Assembly (NCBI GenBank): GCA_041396905.1
Contig: JAWKXQ010000012.1
Span: 1 to 64,000, forward strand
From: JACXVD01 sp020446665
GTDB lineage: Bacteria > Pseudomonadota > Alphaproteobacteria > Sphingomonadales > Sphingomonadaceae
DNA: 64,000 nucleotides
Direction: 5' to 3'
Each line of letters begins with the position of its first letter. Positions within the stretch are counted from its first letter, which is position 1. A model generated the notes under the pieces. That model worked only from the letters and a program-made list of their open reading frames with translations, did not search any database and was not told the DNA's origin. The translations under genes and the position numbers were made by a program. Of this stretch, positions 25,711 through 33,562 are shown one piece after another.

Positions 25711-27108
25711 TCAACCAAAACGTGTACGCAGCATGTGCCAGCTGGCGCGCAACCCATAGGCTGCGCCACCCTTGGTTCTGCCAGGGCGGGCCACAGGTCG
25801 CCATGCGAATGTATCGAAATGGGCCCAGTCGATCGGCTTGCCATCCTTGCTCTCGCCCACGAACCGGTCGAGGAACAGCCCGGCCACGCTGGCCCCGGCA
25901 AAGGCATTGCCATGCGAATTGTTGAAGTCGGCAATGTCCCATTTCAGCCATTCGGCATAGGCAGCGGGCAAGGGCAGGCGCCAGCACGGATCGTCATGGG
26001 CAAGGCCAGCGGCGATCAGCGCATCGGCCGTCGCATCCTCGCGCGTCATCAGCGCGGGCAGGTCTGGCCCCAGCGCCACACGCGCCGCGCCGGTCAGCGT
26101 AGCGAAGTCGATGATCAGCTCCGGGTTTTCCTCGCTGGCGCGGGTCAGTGCATCGGCCAGGATCAGGCGGCCTTCCGCATCGGTATTGCCGATTTCGACG
26201 GTCAGCCCCTTGCGGCTGTTCAGCACGTCACCGGGGCGGAAGGCATTTCCAGCAATGGCGTTCTCAACTGCCGGGACGAACAGATGCAGCCGCACGGGCA
26301 AATGCCCGCCCATCACCAGCCCGGCCAGCGCAATGGCATGTGCTGCGCCGCCCATATCCTTCTTCATCAGCTTCATGCCAGCCGCGCTCTTGATGTCGAG
26401 CCCGCCCGAATCGAAGCACACACCCTTGCCGACAATCGCCAGCACCGGGTCGCTCTCCTTGCCCCAGGTGAGGTGGATCAGACGCGGCGCATGGCTGCGC
26501 GCGGCGGCGCGGCCAACGGCGTGGACCATGGGATATTCCTGCTCCAGCGCGTCACCGCGAATGACTTTCAGCTCTGCCTTGTGCTGTTTGGCCAGCTTTT
26601 CAGCCACCGCTTCCAGCGCGGCAGGCCCCATATCCTCAGCCGGCGTATTGACCAGATCGCAGACCAGCGCGGTCGCGCTTGCCTCTGCCACGGCAGCGTC
26701 AATTCCCTTCACATCCTTGGTCAGCAGCACACGCGGCCCCGGTGCATCCGGGTCTTCGCGGTAACGGGTGAAACTGTATTGCGCAGAGAGCCAGCCGAAC
26801 AGAGCCGGGCCGGTGCCGACATTGGCGACGCGATAGGTACCTGCAGGAAGCACCTCGGCCAGTTTCGCCAAGCACCAGCTGGACAGGCTTTCGGGATTGG
26901 CGACCCCGCCCACGGCGAACCACGCATCGCCATCGGGCACGATCCCCACCTGATAGCCACCCCCGTCAAACTTTTGCGCTGCCAGCGCAGCACGCTGACC
27001 GGCAGAGAGCGTTTTCGCCCATTCGGGGAACAGCTCCTTATTGGTGAGGTGGATGGAAATGGCGTCTTGCCCGCGATCGGGCTGGATCAGATCATGCTTG
27101 CTGCTCAT
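25711..27108 (-). CDS. Leucyl aminopeptidase family protein (peptidase M17)
   Basis: Cytosolic zinc aminopeptidase removing N-terminal residues from peptides. The 465-aa product has both M17 signatures: GKGVCFDSGGLDIKSA (227 onward, metal- and Lys-binding) and NTDAEGRLILADAL (308 onward). The N-terminal domain is shorter and divergent compared with PepA, as in the PepB-like group. ATG 27108 has an AAGGAG ribosome-binding site. It opens the peptidase/SH3-like/argC operon and is divergent from map, so both genes act on peptide N-termini and share an 86-bp promoter region. Confidence 0.93.
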   Translation of the reverse strand: MSSKHDLIQPDRGQDAISIHLTNKELFPEWAKTLSAGQRAALAAQKFDGGGYQVGIVPDGDAWFAVGGVANPESLSSWCLAKLAEVLPAGTYRVANVGTGPALFGWLSAQYSFTRYREDPDAPGPRVLLTKDVKGIDAAVAEASATALVCDLVNTPAEDMGPAALEAVAEKLAKQHKAELKVIRGDALEQEYPMVHAVGRAAARSHAPRLIHLTWGKESDPVLAIVGKGVCFDSGGLDIKSAAGMKLMKKDMGGAAHAIALAGLVMGGHLPVRLHLFVPAVENAIAGNAFRPGDVLNSRKGLTVEIGNTDAEGRLILADALTRASEENPELIIDFATLTGAARVALGPDLPALMTREDATADALIAAGLAHDDPCWRLPLPAAYAEWLKWDIADFNNSHGNAFAGASVAGLFLDRFVGESKDGKPIDWAHFDTFAWRPVARPGRTKGGAAYGLRASWHMLRTRFG

Positions 27109-27180
27109 GCCTGCTCCTTAGGGCGTGGGCCCGCCAGTTGGAAGCACGAGATTGCGCACTCGCAATTTGCTGCGCGGCTC

Positions 27181-27188
27181 GCTAAAGG
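27181..27188 (+). promoter_or_regulatory. Putative -10 element of map (GCTAAAGG)
   Basis: GCTAAAGG matches 6 of 8 positions of the GCTANAWC consensus and ends 6 nt before the map ATG, suggesting a leaderless transcript. No good -35 box was seen. The sequence just upstream (atttgctgcgcggctc) resembles the segment upstream of ispH at 2988-3004. Confidence 0.3.
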
Positions 27189-27194
27189 GCGCGC

Positions 27195-28022
27195 ATGACG
27201 GAATATCAGGTAATCGATAGCGCGGACACAGTCCTGCGGGATGGCACGATCAAGCTCCACGGCCCGGACGGGTTTGCCGGGATGCGCAAGGCCGGGCGAC
27301 TGGCGGCGGAAATCCTCGACGAACTGACCGGCTTTGTACAGCCGGGGGTGACCACCGGGCAGATTGACGATCTGGTGCGGACCATGACGCTGGATGGCGG
27401 CGCTGTGCCTGCGACCATGGGCTATCGCGGCTATGCGCATAGCTGCTGCACTTCGATCAACCATGTCGTATGCCACGGCATTCCGGGCGACAAGCAGCTG
27501 AAGGAAGGCGACATCGTCAATATCGATGTTACCCCGCTCCTCGACGGATGGCACGGCGATACCAGCCGCATGTTCCTTGTCGGTGATGTGCCGCTCAAGG
27601 CGCGGCGGCTGGTCGATGTGACCTATGAATGCCTGATGATCGGTGTCGGGCTGGCAAAGCCCGGCGCGCGGCTGGGCGATATTGGCGCGGCGATCCAGCA
27701 ATATGCGGAAAAGCACCGCTATGGCGTGGTCCGTGAATTCTGCGGCCATGGCCTCGGCCGCCTGTTCCATGATGCACCCGAAGTGGTCCATGCAGGCCGC
27801 GCGGGCACGGGGCCAGAGCTGAAACCGGGCATGTTCTTCACCATCGAACCGATGATCAATCTCGGCAAGCCGGGGGTGAAATTGCTCAACGATGGCTGGA
27901 CCGCCGTAACCCGCGACAAGAGCCTGAGCGCGCAGTTCGAACATTCGATCGGGATCACCGAGACCGGATGCGAGATTTTCACCGAGAGCCCGAAGGGGCT
28001 GCATCGGCCGGGGGATTATTGA
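27195..28022 (+). CDS. map: Methionine aminopeptidase type I
   Basis: Removes the initiator methionine from new proteins. The 275-aa enzyme has the five metal ligands in order: two Asp in IVNIDVTPLLDGWHGDTSRMF, His in EFCGHGLGRLFH, Glu in FFTIEPM and Glu in EHSIGITETG. The type I signature SCCTSINHVVCHGIPG is present. The N-terminal 25 residues are a short extension common in alphaproteobacteria. There is no clear Shine-Dalgarno sequence, in keeping with a leaderless start. Confidence 0.97.
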   Translation: MTEYQVIDSADTVLRDGTIKLHGPDGFAGMRKAGRLAAEILDELTGFVQPGVTTGQIDDLVRTMTLDGGAVPATMGYRGYAHSCCTSINHVVCHGIPGDKQLKEGDIVNIDVTPLLDGWHGDTSRMFLVGDVPLKARRLVDVTYECLMIGVGLAKPGARLGDIGAAIQQYAEKHRYGVVREFCGHGLGRLFHDAPEVVHAGRAGTGPELKPGMFFTIEPMINLGKPGVKLLNDGWTAVTRDKSLSAQFEHSIGITETGCEIFTESPKGLHRPGDY

Positions 28023-28041
28023 GGATCAAGGGGAGGTCATT

Positions 28042-28392
28042 TTGTTAACAGGCCTTTTTTTCGCAGCTGCTCTTGCTGCCAGTCAACCAAGTTTCGCTCC
28101 CAAGCCGGTAAGTGAAGCCGATAAGGCAGAAATTAAGCGAGCTGCTGACAAGATTATGTTTGATGGACCCTCGGCTCGTTGGGACTGGCCCAAGCGCTTG
28201 CATCCAGATGTTTACTGCGGTTCCGTGAACGGCAAGAATAGGCTTGGTGCTTATGTAGGCTGGCAACCATTTCTCTGGACGCAGAATGAGTTACGAATAA
28301 TTGGTCCTGGCGATAGCAGGGTTGTTTACGAGGCACTTTGTTCGAGTGCTGGTTACATTGAAAAGCCAACTTGGATGAAAAGGGCGAACTAA
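28042..28392 (+). CDS. Hypothetical secreted protein in a low-G+C segment
   Basis: A 116-aa product with a signal peptide (MLTGLFFAAALAASQPSFA) and a mature part with two cysteines (DVYCGSV and EALCSSAG) that could form a disulfide. It starts at TTG 28042 with GGGGAGGT about 5 nt upstream; I see no ATG in frame early enough. Base composition is clearly lower in G+C than both neighbours and codons such as TTA, ATA and AGA appear, unlike map or ccmB. No family is recognised. It ends 2 nt from the convergent ccmB stop. Recent acquisition is the simplest reading. Confidence 0.6.
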   Translation: MLTGLFFAAALAASQPSFAPKPVSEADKAEIKRAADKIMFDGPSARWDWPKRLHPDVYCGSVNGKNRLGAYVGWQPFLWTQNELRIIGPGDSRVVYEALCSSAGYIEKPTWMKRAN

Positions 28393-28394
28393 CT

Positions 28395-29054
28395 TCACCC
28401 CTCCCGCGCAGCCCGAACCGCCGCCCCTGCCGCGAAGGGCGCCACTGCCACCAGCACCAGGCTCAGTGCGCCGCATAGCGCCAGACCGGCACCGTCCGGC
28501 TGGCTGAGCGTGCCTGCGCCGAAGATCAGGATCGGCACCGCCAGCGGGATCAGCAGCAGCCCCGTCAGCGCCGCACCCACGCGCAACCCGGCGGTAAGGG
28601 CGGAAATCATCAGCCCCAGCGCGGCCAGTCCCGGCGTACCGGCTAGCAGGCCCAGCAGCACGATCCGCAAGGTTTCCCCCTCCAGCCCCAGCAGCGCAGC
28701 GGCGGGCAGGGTGGCGAGCAGCAGCAGCGGGGCAAAGCTCAGCCAATGGGCGATCAGCCGCATGGCCATCGCCGCTTCCTCGCTCACCCCGCGCAGGGCG
28801 AGCTGGTCGAATGTGCCCAGTTCAAGATCGGGCGCGACCAGCCGATCCAGCGGGAGGATTGCGGCGAGCAACGCCGCCACCCAGATCACGCCGCCTCCGG
28901 TGCGCGCCAGCAGCGGTGCGTCTGGCCCCACGGCAAAGGGGAACAGCATGGCGACAGCGATGAAGAAAAGGAACGGCAACAGCGAACCGCCACGCCGCCC
29001 GCCGGGCAGCAGCATCGCCAGATCGCGCAGCAGAAGGCGGGTGAGGGCGTTCAC
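28395..29054 (-). CDS. ccmB: Heme exporter membrane subunit CcmB
   Basis: Membrane subunit of the CcmAB ABC transporter used in cytochrome c maturation (system I), which releases holo-CcmE. The 219-aa product has about six hydrophobic spans and the family segments LLLRDLAMLLPGG near the N-terminus and APDLELGTFDQLALRG in the first loop. The ATG overlaps ccmA by 4 nt, so ccmA-ccmB are coupled. The other ccm genes are not in the window. Confidence 0.92.
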   Translation of the reverse strand: MNALTRLLLRDLAMLLPGGRRGGSLLPFLFFIAVAMLFPFAVGPDAPLLARTGGGVIWVAALLAAILPLDRLVAPDLELGTFDQLALRGVSEEAAMAMRLIAHWLSFAPLLLLATLPAAALLGLEGETLRIVLLGLLAGTPGLAALGLMISALTAGLRVGAALTGLLLIPLAVPILIFGAGTLSQPDGAGLALCGALSLVLVAVAPFAAGAAVRAAREG

Positions 29055-29638
29055 GGAAGAAAATCCGCAATGGCGATAGTGATACTGGCAGGCAGGGTGA
29101 TCGGCTGGTGGCTGGCAACCAGCGCGATACCGCCCGCCGCGCAGTGCTGTGCCACCAATGTTTCGACCAGTGCCACACCTTGAATGTCCAGCCCGTTGAG
29201 CGGCTCGTCCAGCAGCCAGATTTGCGCATCCTGCGCCAGCAGGCGGGCCAGCGCCGCGCGCTTGGTCTGGCCGGTCGAGAGATAGCGCACCGGCACGTCG
29301 AGCAAATCCGCCAGTCCCAATTGTGCCAGCATTTCGCCTTGCAATTGCGCCCCATCCAGCCCGGCCCAGAATTGCAGCGCATTGCCCAGCGGCGCCTGCG
29401 GGTCGAGGGCAGGGCGGCCATCGACCATGCCGATGCTGCCTGCGCGCTCCACGCTCCCGGCATAGGGGCGCATCAGCCCGGCCAGAATGCGGAGCAGGCT
29501 GGTCTTGCCGATGCCGTTAGGGCCGGAGAGATAGAGCGCCTCGCCGCCGTGCAGCGCCATATCCAGCCCGCGAAACAGCAAACGATCGCCACGGCGACAG
29601 GCCAGCTCATGGGCGGCAAGTTTCGGGACCATTTGCAT
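29051..29638 (-). CDS. ccmA: Heme exporter ATP-binding subunit CcmA
   Basis: ATPase of the CcmAB complex in cytochrome c maturation. The compact 195-aa protein has Walker A GPNGIGKTS, the ABC signature LSTGQTKRAALARLL, Walker B IWLLDEPLNGLD and the switch His in ALVASHQ. ATG 29638 is used (an ATG two codons later is possible). It is divergent from phhB, leaving a 53-bp promoter gap. Confidence 0.94.
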   Translation of the reverse strand: MQMVPKLAAHELACRRGDRLLFRGLDMALHGGEALYLSGPNGIGKTSLLRILAGLMRPYAGSVERAGSIGMVDGRPALDPQAPLGNALQFWAGLDGAQLQGEMLAQLGLADLLDVPVRYLSTGQTKRAALARLLAQDAQIWLLDEPLNGLDIQGVALVETLVAQHCAAGGIALVASHQPITLPASITIAIADFLP

Positions 29639-29691
29639 TGCTCTGCGCGTTAGGCGAAAGACCCGCCAGCGACAAGGAAGGACGAAACGCC

Positions 29692-29982
29692 ATGGCTATT
29701 GCCAAATTGACCGATCAGGAACGCGACGATCTGCTGGCGGCGCATCCCCAGTGGTCACTCACCCGCAATGGCGATGCGATAGAGCGCATATTCACCTTCT
29801 CCGACTTCGCCGAGGCCTTCGCCTTCATGACCCGCGTGGCGATCCATGCGGACAAGGCGGACCACCATCCCGAATGGTTCAATGTCTACAACAGGGTTGA
29901 AATCACGCTGACCACGCATGACGCAAACGGGCTGAGCGCGCGCGATGTCGCGATGGTGAAGGTGATCGAGGGGTTTGTTTGA
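29692..29982 (+). CDS. phhB: Pterin-4a-carbinolamine dehydratase
   Basis: Regenerates tetrahydrobiopterin-type cofactor by dehydrating the 4a-carbinolamine formed by aromatic amino acid hydroxylases. The 96-aa length is typical. The active-site pattern is HADKADHHPEWFNVYNRVEITLTTHD followed by GLSARD. ATG 29692 has an AAGGAAGGA ribosome-binding region. No phenylalanine hydroxylase is in the window, so the partner enzyme is unknown here. Confidence 0.93.
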   Translation: MAIAKLTDQERDDLLAAHPQWSLTRNGDAIERIFTFSDFAEAFAFMTRVAIHADKADHHPEWFNVYNRVEITLTTHDANGLSARDVAMVKVIEGFV

Positions 29983-29998
29983 GCCGATGGGGTGCAGC

Positions 29999-30146
29999 CC
30001 CTCATCCAACTGCGGCTAGCGAACAAGTTCGCAAGCCTTTGTATCCTTCTCCCCAAAGGAGAAGGGATTAGCGCGCTTTTCTTCTCCCGGTGGGAGAAGG
30101 ATGCTGGAGCTTGGCGCGAAAGCGCCTAGCGAAAGCTGGATGAGGG
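29999..30146. repeat. Palindromic intergenic element with imperfect long inverted arms
   Basis: The ends ccctcatcca (29999-30008) and tggatgaggg (30137-30146) are exact complements, and the arms stay similar for about 50 bp. Two hairpins lie in the centre: ccttctcc/ggagaagg (30045-30065) and cttctccc/gggagaag (30081-30099). The 5-mer CAGCC occurs just outside both ends (29995-29999, 30150-30154). It fills the gap between convergent phhB and the dehydrogenase gene and may act as a bidirectional terminator. Confidence 0.6.
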
Positions 30147-30156
30147 TCTCAGCCGC

Positions 30157-30963
30157 TCAATCCCCGCTAACTTCCGCCAGATTCTTCGCGCGTTCGCGCA
30201 GGCGGCCCGGCATCCATTTCGCTGCGAAGGCCATTTGTTTTGCAGTCTTGCCCACCAGCGTGTGCAATTTCTTGCCGTGGACGGCGTCCCACGCGCAATG
30301 GGCGACAGTCTCCACTGGGGTGAATTCCAGCCCGGCAGCCATCACCCGCTCGCGGATCGGAACATTATCTGCCGCGTGGCTGGAGTGCTGGAGCAAGGGC
30401 GTATCGATAAAGCTGGGCATGATGGAACGGACCTTGATCCCTTCCTCGGCCCATTCGGCGTCAAGGCTTTCCGTCACCGCGCGCACGCCGAATTTGCTGG
30501 CGCAATAAATGCTCATCCCCGCTGAGCCATAGACCCCGGCGGCCGAGCAGGTGTTGATCAGGCAGGAGCCGGGCGCGGTTTGCTGCAAATAGGGATAGGA
30601 TGCCCGCGCGCCATTGATCACGCCGCGCAGATTGATGTCGAGACAGCGGTCGATCTCTTCCTCGGTCATCTCCACGATCTTGCCGCCAGACGGGATGCCG
30701 GCATTATTGGCAACCACGTCGATCCGTCCGCCGGATGCTTGCACAAAAGCCTCCAGCGCGGCCCGCCATTGATCGGGCGCACGCACATCGAGCACATGCG
30801 AGGAACTCTGACCGGCTGGCAGAAGCGCGGCGGTTTCCACCATCCCCGCTTCGTCAATGTCGGCCAGCCCGATGAACCATCCGCGCCCGCCGAAAAGCTG
30901 CGCAATCGCGCGGCCAATGCCGGACCCGCCGCCCGTGATGAAAATGGCTTTGCGCTCGCTCAT
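30157..30963 (-). CDS. Short-chain dehydrogenase/reductase
   Basis: A 268-aa classical SDR. The NAD(P)-binding motif is TGGGSGIG (10-17), followed by NNAG at 87-90; the catalytic set is S140, Y153 and K157 (SIYCASK). The acidic residue after the second strand (LADID) favours NAD(H) over NADP(H). The substrate cannot be inferred. The C-terminal 30 residues are basic, as in family members tied to membranes or polymers. It stands alone, with a GAGAGAG ribosome-binding site before ATG 30963. Confidence 0.88.
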   Translation of the reverse strand: MSERKAIFITGGGSGIGRAIAQLFGGRGWFIGLADIDEAGMVETAALLPAGQSSSHVLDVRAPDQWRAALEAFVQASGGRIDVVANNAGIPSGGKIVEMTEEEIDRCLDINLRGVINGARASYPYLQQTAPGSCLINTCSAAGVYGSAGMSIYCASKFGVRAVTESLDAEWAEEGIKVRSIMPSFIDTPLLQHSSHAADNVPIRERVMAAGLEFTPVETVAHCAWDAVHGKKLHTLVGKTAKQMAFAAKWMPGRLRERAKNLAEVSGD

Positions 30964-31046
30964 ATCTCTCTCCCAACCATGCTTTGCGGCATGAGATAAC
31001 GCGGCGCTGCGCCGCTGTCATTAACATTGATGTCAGTTGGGCGCGT

Positions 31047-31664
31047 TCACAAGGCGGGATTGTTGTAACAATGCCAGGTGAAGATCGCCACGGCCCCGCG
31101 ATGCGGGCTCCAGCCTTCGGAGAGTGCGCGGGTTGCCTTTTCCGAAGGGCGCTCCGCCAGCCCGAGAATCTTTCCGATCCCCGCCTGCACTGCCAGATCG
31201 CCCGCGGGCCAGATGTCGGGGCGGCCCTCGGCAAAGAGCAGATAGATTTCAGCCGACCAGCGCCCGATCCCCTTGATCCGGGTCAGTTCTTCAATCGCGG
31301 CCTCGTCATCAGCGGGGAGATTGTCGAAGTCCAGTTCGCCCACCACCACCAATTCGCAGAGCGAGCGGGCATAGCCCTGTTTCTGGCGCGACAGGCCGCA
31401 GGCGCGCAAGGCGTCGAAATCGCGGGCCAGCAATTCGTGCGGGTCCATCGCTTCGCCCAGCTCCGCCTCCAGTTTGCGCCACACGCTGGCCGCGGCAGCC
31501 ACGCTGACTTGCTGGCCGACAATAGTGCGCAGCAGCGTGCGATAGCCGGTTTCGCGAATGCGCGGTTCGGGATAGCCTGCCAGTTTCAGCGAGCGGGCAA
31601 TGGCCGGTTCAATGGCCGCCACCCGGTCCAGCCCGGTTACAATCGCTGTTGCGCTAAGTCCCAT
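31047..31664 (-). CDS. DNA-3-methyladenine glycosylase (AlkA-like, HhH-GPD)
   Basis: Base-excision repair glycosylase removing alkylated purines. The 205-aa product has the helix-hairpin-helix LTRIKGIGRWSAEIYLL (about 128-143) and the catalytic Asp156 in WPAGDLAVQAG. It lacks the N-terminal TBP-like domain of E. coli AlkA and has no iron-sulfur cysteines, so it is the short AlkA/Mag type, not EndoIII. It is divergent from the ferredoxin gene. Confidence 0.9.
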   Translation of the reverse strand: MGLSATAIVTGLDRVAAIEPAIARSLKLAGYPEPRIRETGYRTLLRTIVGQQVSVAAAASVWRKLEAELGEAMDPHELLARDFDALRACGLSRQKQGYARSLCELVVVGELDFDNLPADDEAAIEELTRIKGIGRWSAEIYLLFAEGRPDIWPAGDLAVQAGIGKILGLAERPSEKATRALSEGWSPHRGAVAIFTWHCYNNPAL

Positions 31665-31757
31665 TGCTGTTCCTTCTCCCTTGCCAATCCGGCTTGCGTC
31701 GCTTAGCAGCCCGCCGCAAGGGCCGACAGGCCGAAACGACTAGAGGGAAATCCTACC

Positions 31758-32075
31758 ATGCCCAAGCTGATCGTCGTCAATCGCGCTGGCGAAGAAACCA
31801 CTGTCGAGGCCGATAGCGGCCTGACCGTGATGGAAGTGATCCGTGACAATGGCTTTGACGAATTGCTCTCCCTGTGCGGCGGTTGCTGCTCTTGCGCAAC
31901 TTGCCATATCCATGTCGATGCTGCCTTTGCTGACAAGATGCCGGCAATGAGCGAAGACGAAGATGATCTGCTGGAAAGCAGCGATCACCGCAACGAGACT
32001 TCGCGCCTGTCCTGCCAGATCCCGTTCACAGACGATCTGGATGGCCTGAAGGTCACGATTGCAGAAGAAGACTGA
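31758..32075 (+). CDS. [2Fe-2S] ferredoxin (adrenodoxin type)
   Basis: A 105-aa electron carrier. The cluster ligands are C40, C46 and C49 in SLCGGCCSCATCH and C86 in RLSCQIPF, the C-x5-C-x2-C...C spacing of adrenodoxin/putidaredoxin-type ferredoxins, which serve P450s and ring-hydroxylating oxygenases or Fe-S assembly. Two extra cysteines (C43, C44) lie inside the cluster loop. The acidic face (SEDEDDLLE) fits partner docking. No reductase or P450 gene is adjacent, so its partner is unknown. Confidence 0.93.
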   Translation: MPKLIVVNRAGEETTVEADSGLTVMEVIRDNGFDELLSLCGGCCSCATCHIHVDAAFADKMPAMSEDEDDLLESSDHRNETSRLSCQIPFTDDLDGLKVTIAEED

Positions 32076-32138
32076 GTTTCTGAGAGGCAAGATGGTCTCG
32101 CATTGCGTCAGCGCGGTTGAAGGCTTACTTCACCGCGC

Positions 32139-33149
32139 ATGACTGCACCTCACGCACAATCTGATACGCTCGCTCTGATCGGCAATACCCCGCTGGTTCT
32201 GCTCAAGGGACCAAGCGAAGCGGCTGGCTGTGAAATCTGGGGCAAGTGTGAATTCGCCAATCCCGGCGCTTCGGTCAAGGACCGCGCGGCGCTGTGGATC
32301 ATCCGCGATGCCGAAGCGCGCAGAGAGCTGGGCCCTGGCGGCACTGTGGTAGAGGGGACCGCAGGCAATACCGGGATCGGCATCGCGCTGGTCGCCAATG
32401 CGCGCGGCTACAAGACGATCATCGTCATGCCCGACAACCAGTCCAAGGAAAAGATGGACACTTTGCGCGCGCTGGGGGCGGAACTGGTGCTGGTCCCGCC
32501 GACAAAATTCGCGGACCCGGCGCATTTCGTCCATACCAGCCGCCGCCTCGCCGAAGAGACGGAAGGCGCCGTCTGGGCCAACCAGTTTGACAATATCGCC
32601 AATCGCAAGGCGCATATTGAAAGCACCGCACCGGAAATCTGGGAACAGATGGGCGGGCGGATTGACGGTTTTACCTGCGCCGCGGGCACAGGCGGCACGA
32701 TTGCCGGGGTCGGCATGGGGCTGCAGGCCTTTGACGAGAATATCCGCATCGCGCTGACCGATCCGCATGGGGCGGCGCTGTATAATTACTATGCTTGCGG
32801 TGAATTAAGCGCAGAAGGCTCTTCGGTCGCAGAAGGGATTGGCCAGGGTCGGATTACCGCCAATCTGGAAGGCGCGCCCATCGATGCGCAGTTCCGCATT
32901 TCAGATGAAGAAGGCCTGGCCTGGGTCGCACGGCTGCTGCGCGAAGAGGGGCTGTGCCTCGGCCTGTCGAGCGGGATCAATGTCGCCGGTGCGGTTGCGC
33001 TGGGCAAGCAACTGGTTGCCGAAGGACGCAAGGATGCGCGGGTGGCGACAATCCTGTGCGATTCGGGGTTCCGCTATCTTTCGACCATCTACAACGGCGA
33101 ATGGCTGGCTGCAAAAGGGCTGCCGGTATTTGACTGGCTGAAACTGTAA
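32139..33149 (+). CDS. cysK: Cysteine synthase A (O-acetylserine sulfhydrylase)
   Basis: PLP enzyme making cysteine from O-acetylserine and sulfide. The 336-aa product has PLP lysine K47 in NPGASVKDRAA, the asparagine loop EGTAGNTGIGIA and the phosphate loop AAGTGGTIAG. It is a fold-type II beta-synthase; a cystathionine-beta-synthase-like activity is a less likely alternative because there is no CBS or heme domain. The sulfate-reduction genes at 62.5-64 kb could supply its sulfide. A TTGCGT...GCTTAC pair sits upstream, the latter 10 nt before the ATG, but matches consensus poorly. Confidence 0.93.
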   Translation: MTAPHAQSDTLALIGNTPLVLLKGPSEAAGCEIWGKCEFANPGASVKDRAALWIIRDAEARRELGPGGTVVEGTAGNTGIGIALVANARGYKTIIVMPDNQSKEKMDTLRALGAELVLVPPTKFADPAHFVHTSRRLAEETEGAVWANQFDNIANRKAHIESTAPEIWEQMGGRIDGFTCAAGTGGTIAGVGMGLQAFDENIRIALTDPHGAALYNYYACGELSAEGSSVAEGIGQGRITANLEGAPIDAQFRISDEEGLAWVARLLREEGLCLGLSSGINVAGAVALGKQLVAEGRKDARVATILCDSGFRYLSTIYNGEWLAAKGLPVFDWLKL

Positions 33150-33161
33150 CGCTGCTTTCGA

Positions 33162-33189
33162 TTGACGCGGGGCCAAGTCGCACTAGATT
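33162..33189 (+). promoter_or_regulatory. Putative promoter of the gene at 33197 (TTGACGC / ACTAGATT)
   Basis: TTGACGC (33162-33168) is a perfect match to the Caulobacter-type -35 TTGACGS. ACTAGATT (33182-33189) matches 6 of 8 positions of the -10 GCTANAWC, and the 13-bp spacer falls in the usual 10-14 range. The box ends 7 nt before ATG 33197, so the transcript should be leaderless. This is the best promoter match I see in the window. Confidence 0.5.
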
Positions 33190-33196
33190 CTCCTGC

Positions 33197-33562
33197 ATGG
33201 CCGGTTTTAAACAGGATGCGCCAAACGCGGCGGTGGAGGACATGGTTCCGGTCGCTCCGCTGGGCGGAACGCGCGCGCAATCCATGCAGCGCCTGCAAGT
33301 GGGCGTGGCCGGTCTCGCTGCGATCCTGCTGATGATCGGGCTGGCGAGTGTCATCACGGATCGCGCTCGCGAAACAGATGCTTCGACCGTGCCGGAAGCC
33401 GCGTCGACCACGGAGCCTGTGCCAACGCCAACACCCAAATCGGACCCGCTGGCTGAAGCAGGTGTGGTGCCAGACCTTCCCGCAGAACCCACGCCAGGCC
33501 CAAGCCAGGAAGCAGCCATTATGCCCGAGAAAGGCGAAGGGCTTGAGACTGCCAAGCAATAA
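33197..33562 (+). CDS. Single-span membrane protein of unknown function
   Basis: A 121-aa protein with a polar N-terminus, one transmembrane helix at about 34-53 (LQVGVAGLAAILLMIGLASV) and a Pro/Glu/Thr/Ala-rich tail that is probably periplasmic and unstructured. No family is recognised. There is no ribosome-binding site, in line with a leaderless mRNA from the promoter at 33162. The last 20 nt overlap the likely start of the next gene, so the two are probably made together. Confidence 0.7.
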   Translation: MAGFKQDAPNAAVEDMVPVAPLGGTRAQSMQRLQVGVAGLAAILLMIGLASVITDRARETDASTVPEAASTTEPVPTPTPKSDPLAEAGVVPDLPAEPTPGPSQEAAIMPEKGEGLETAKQ

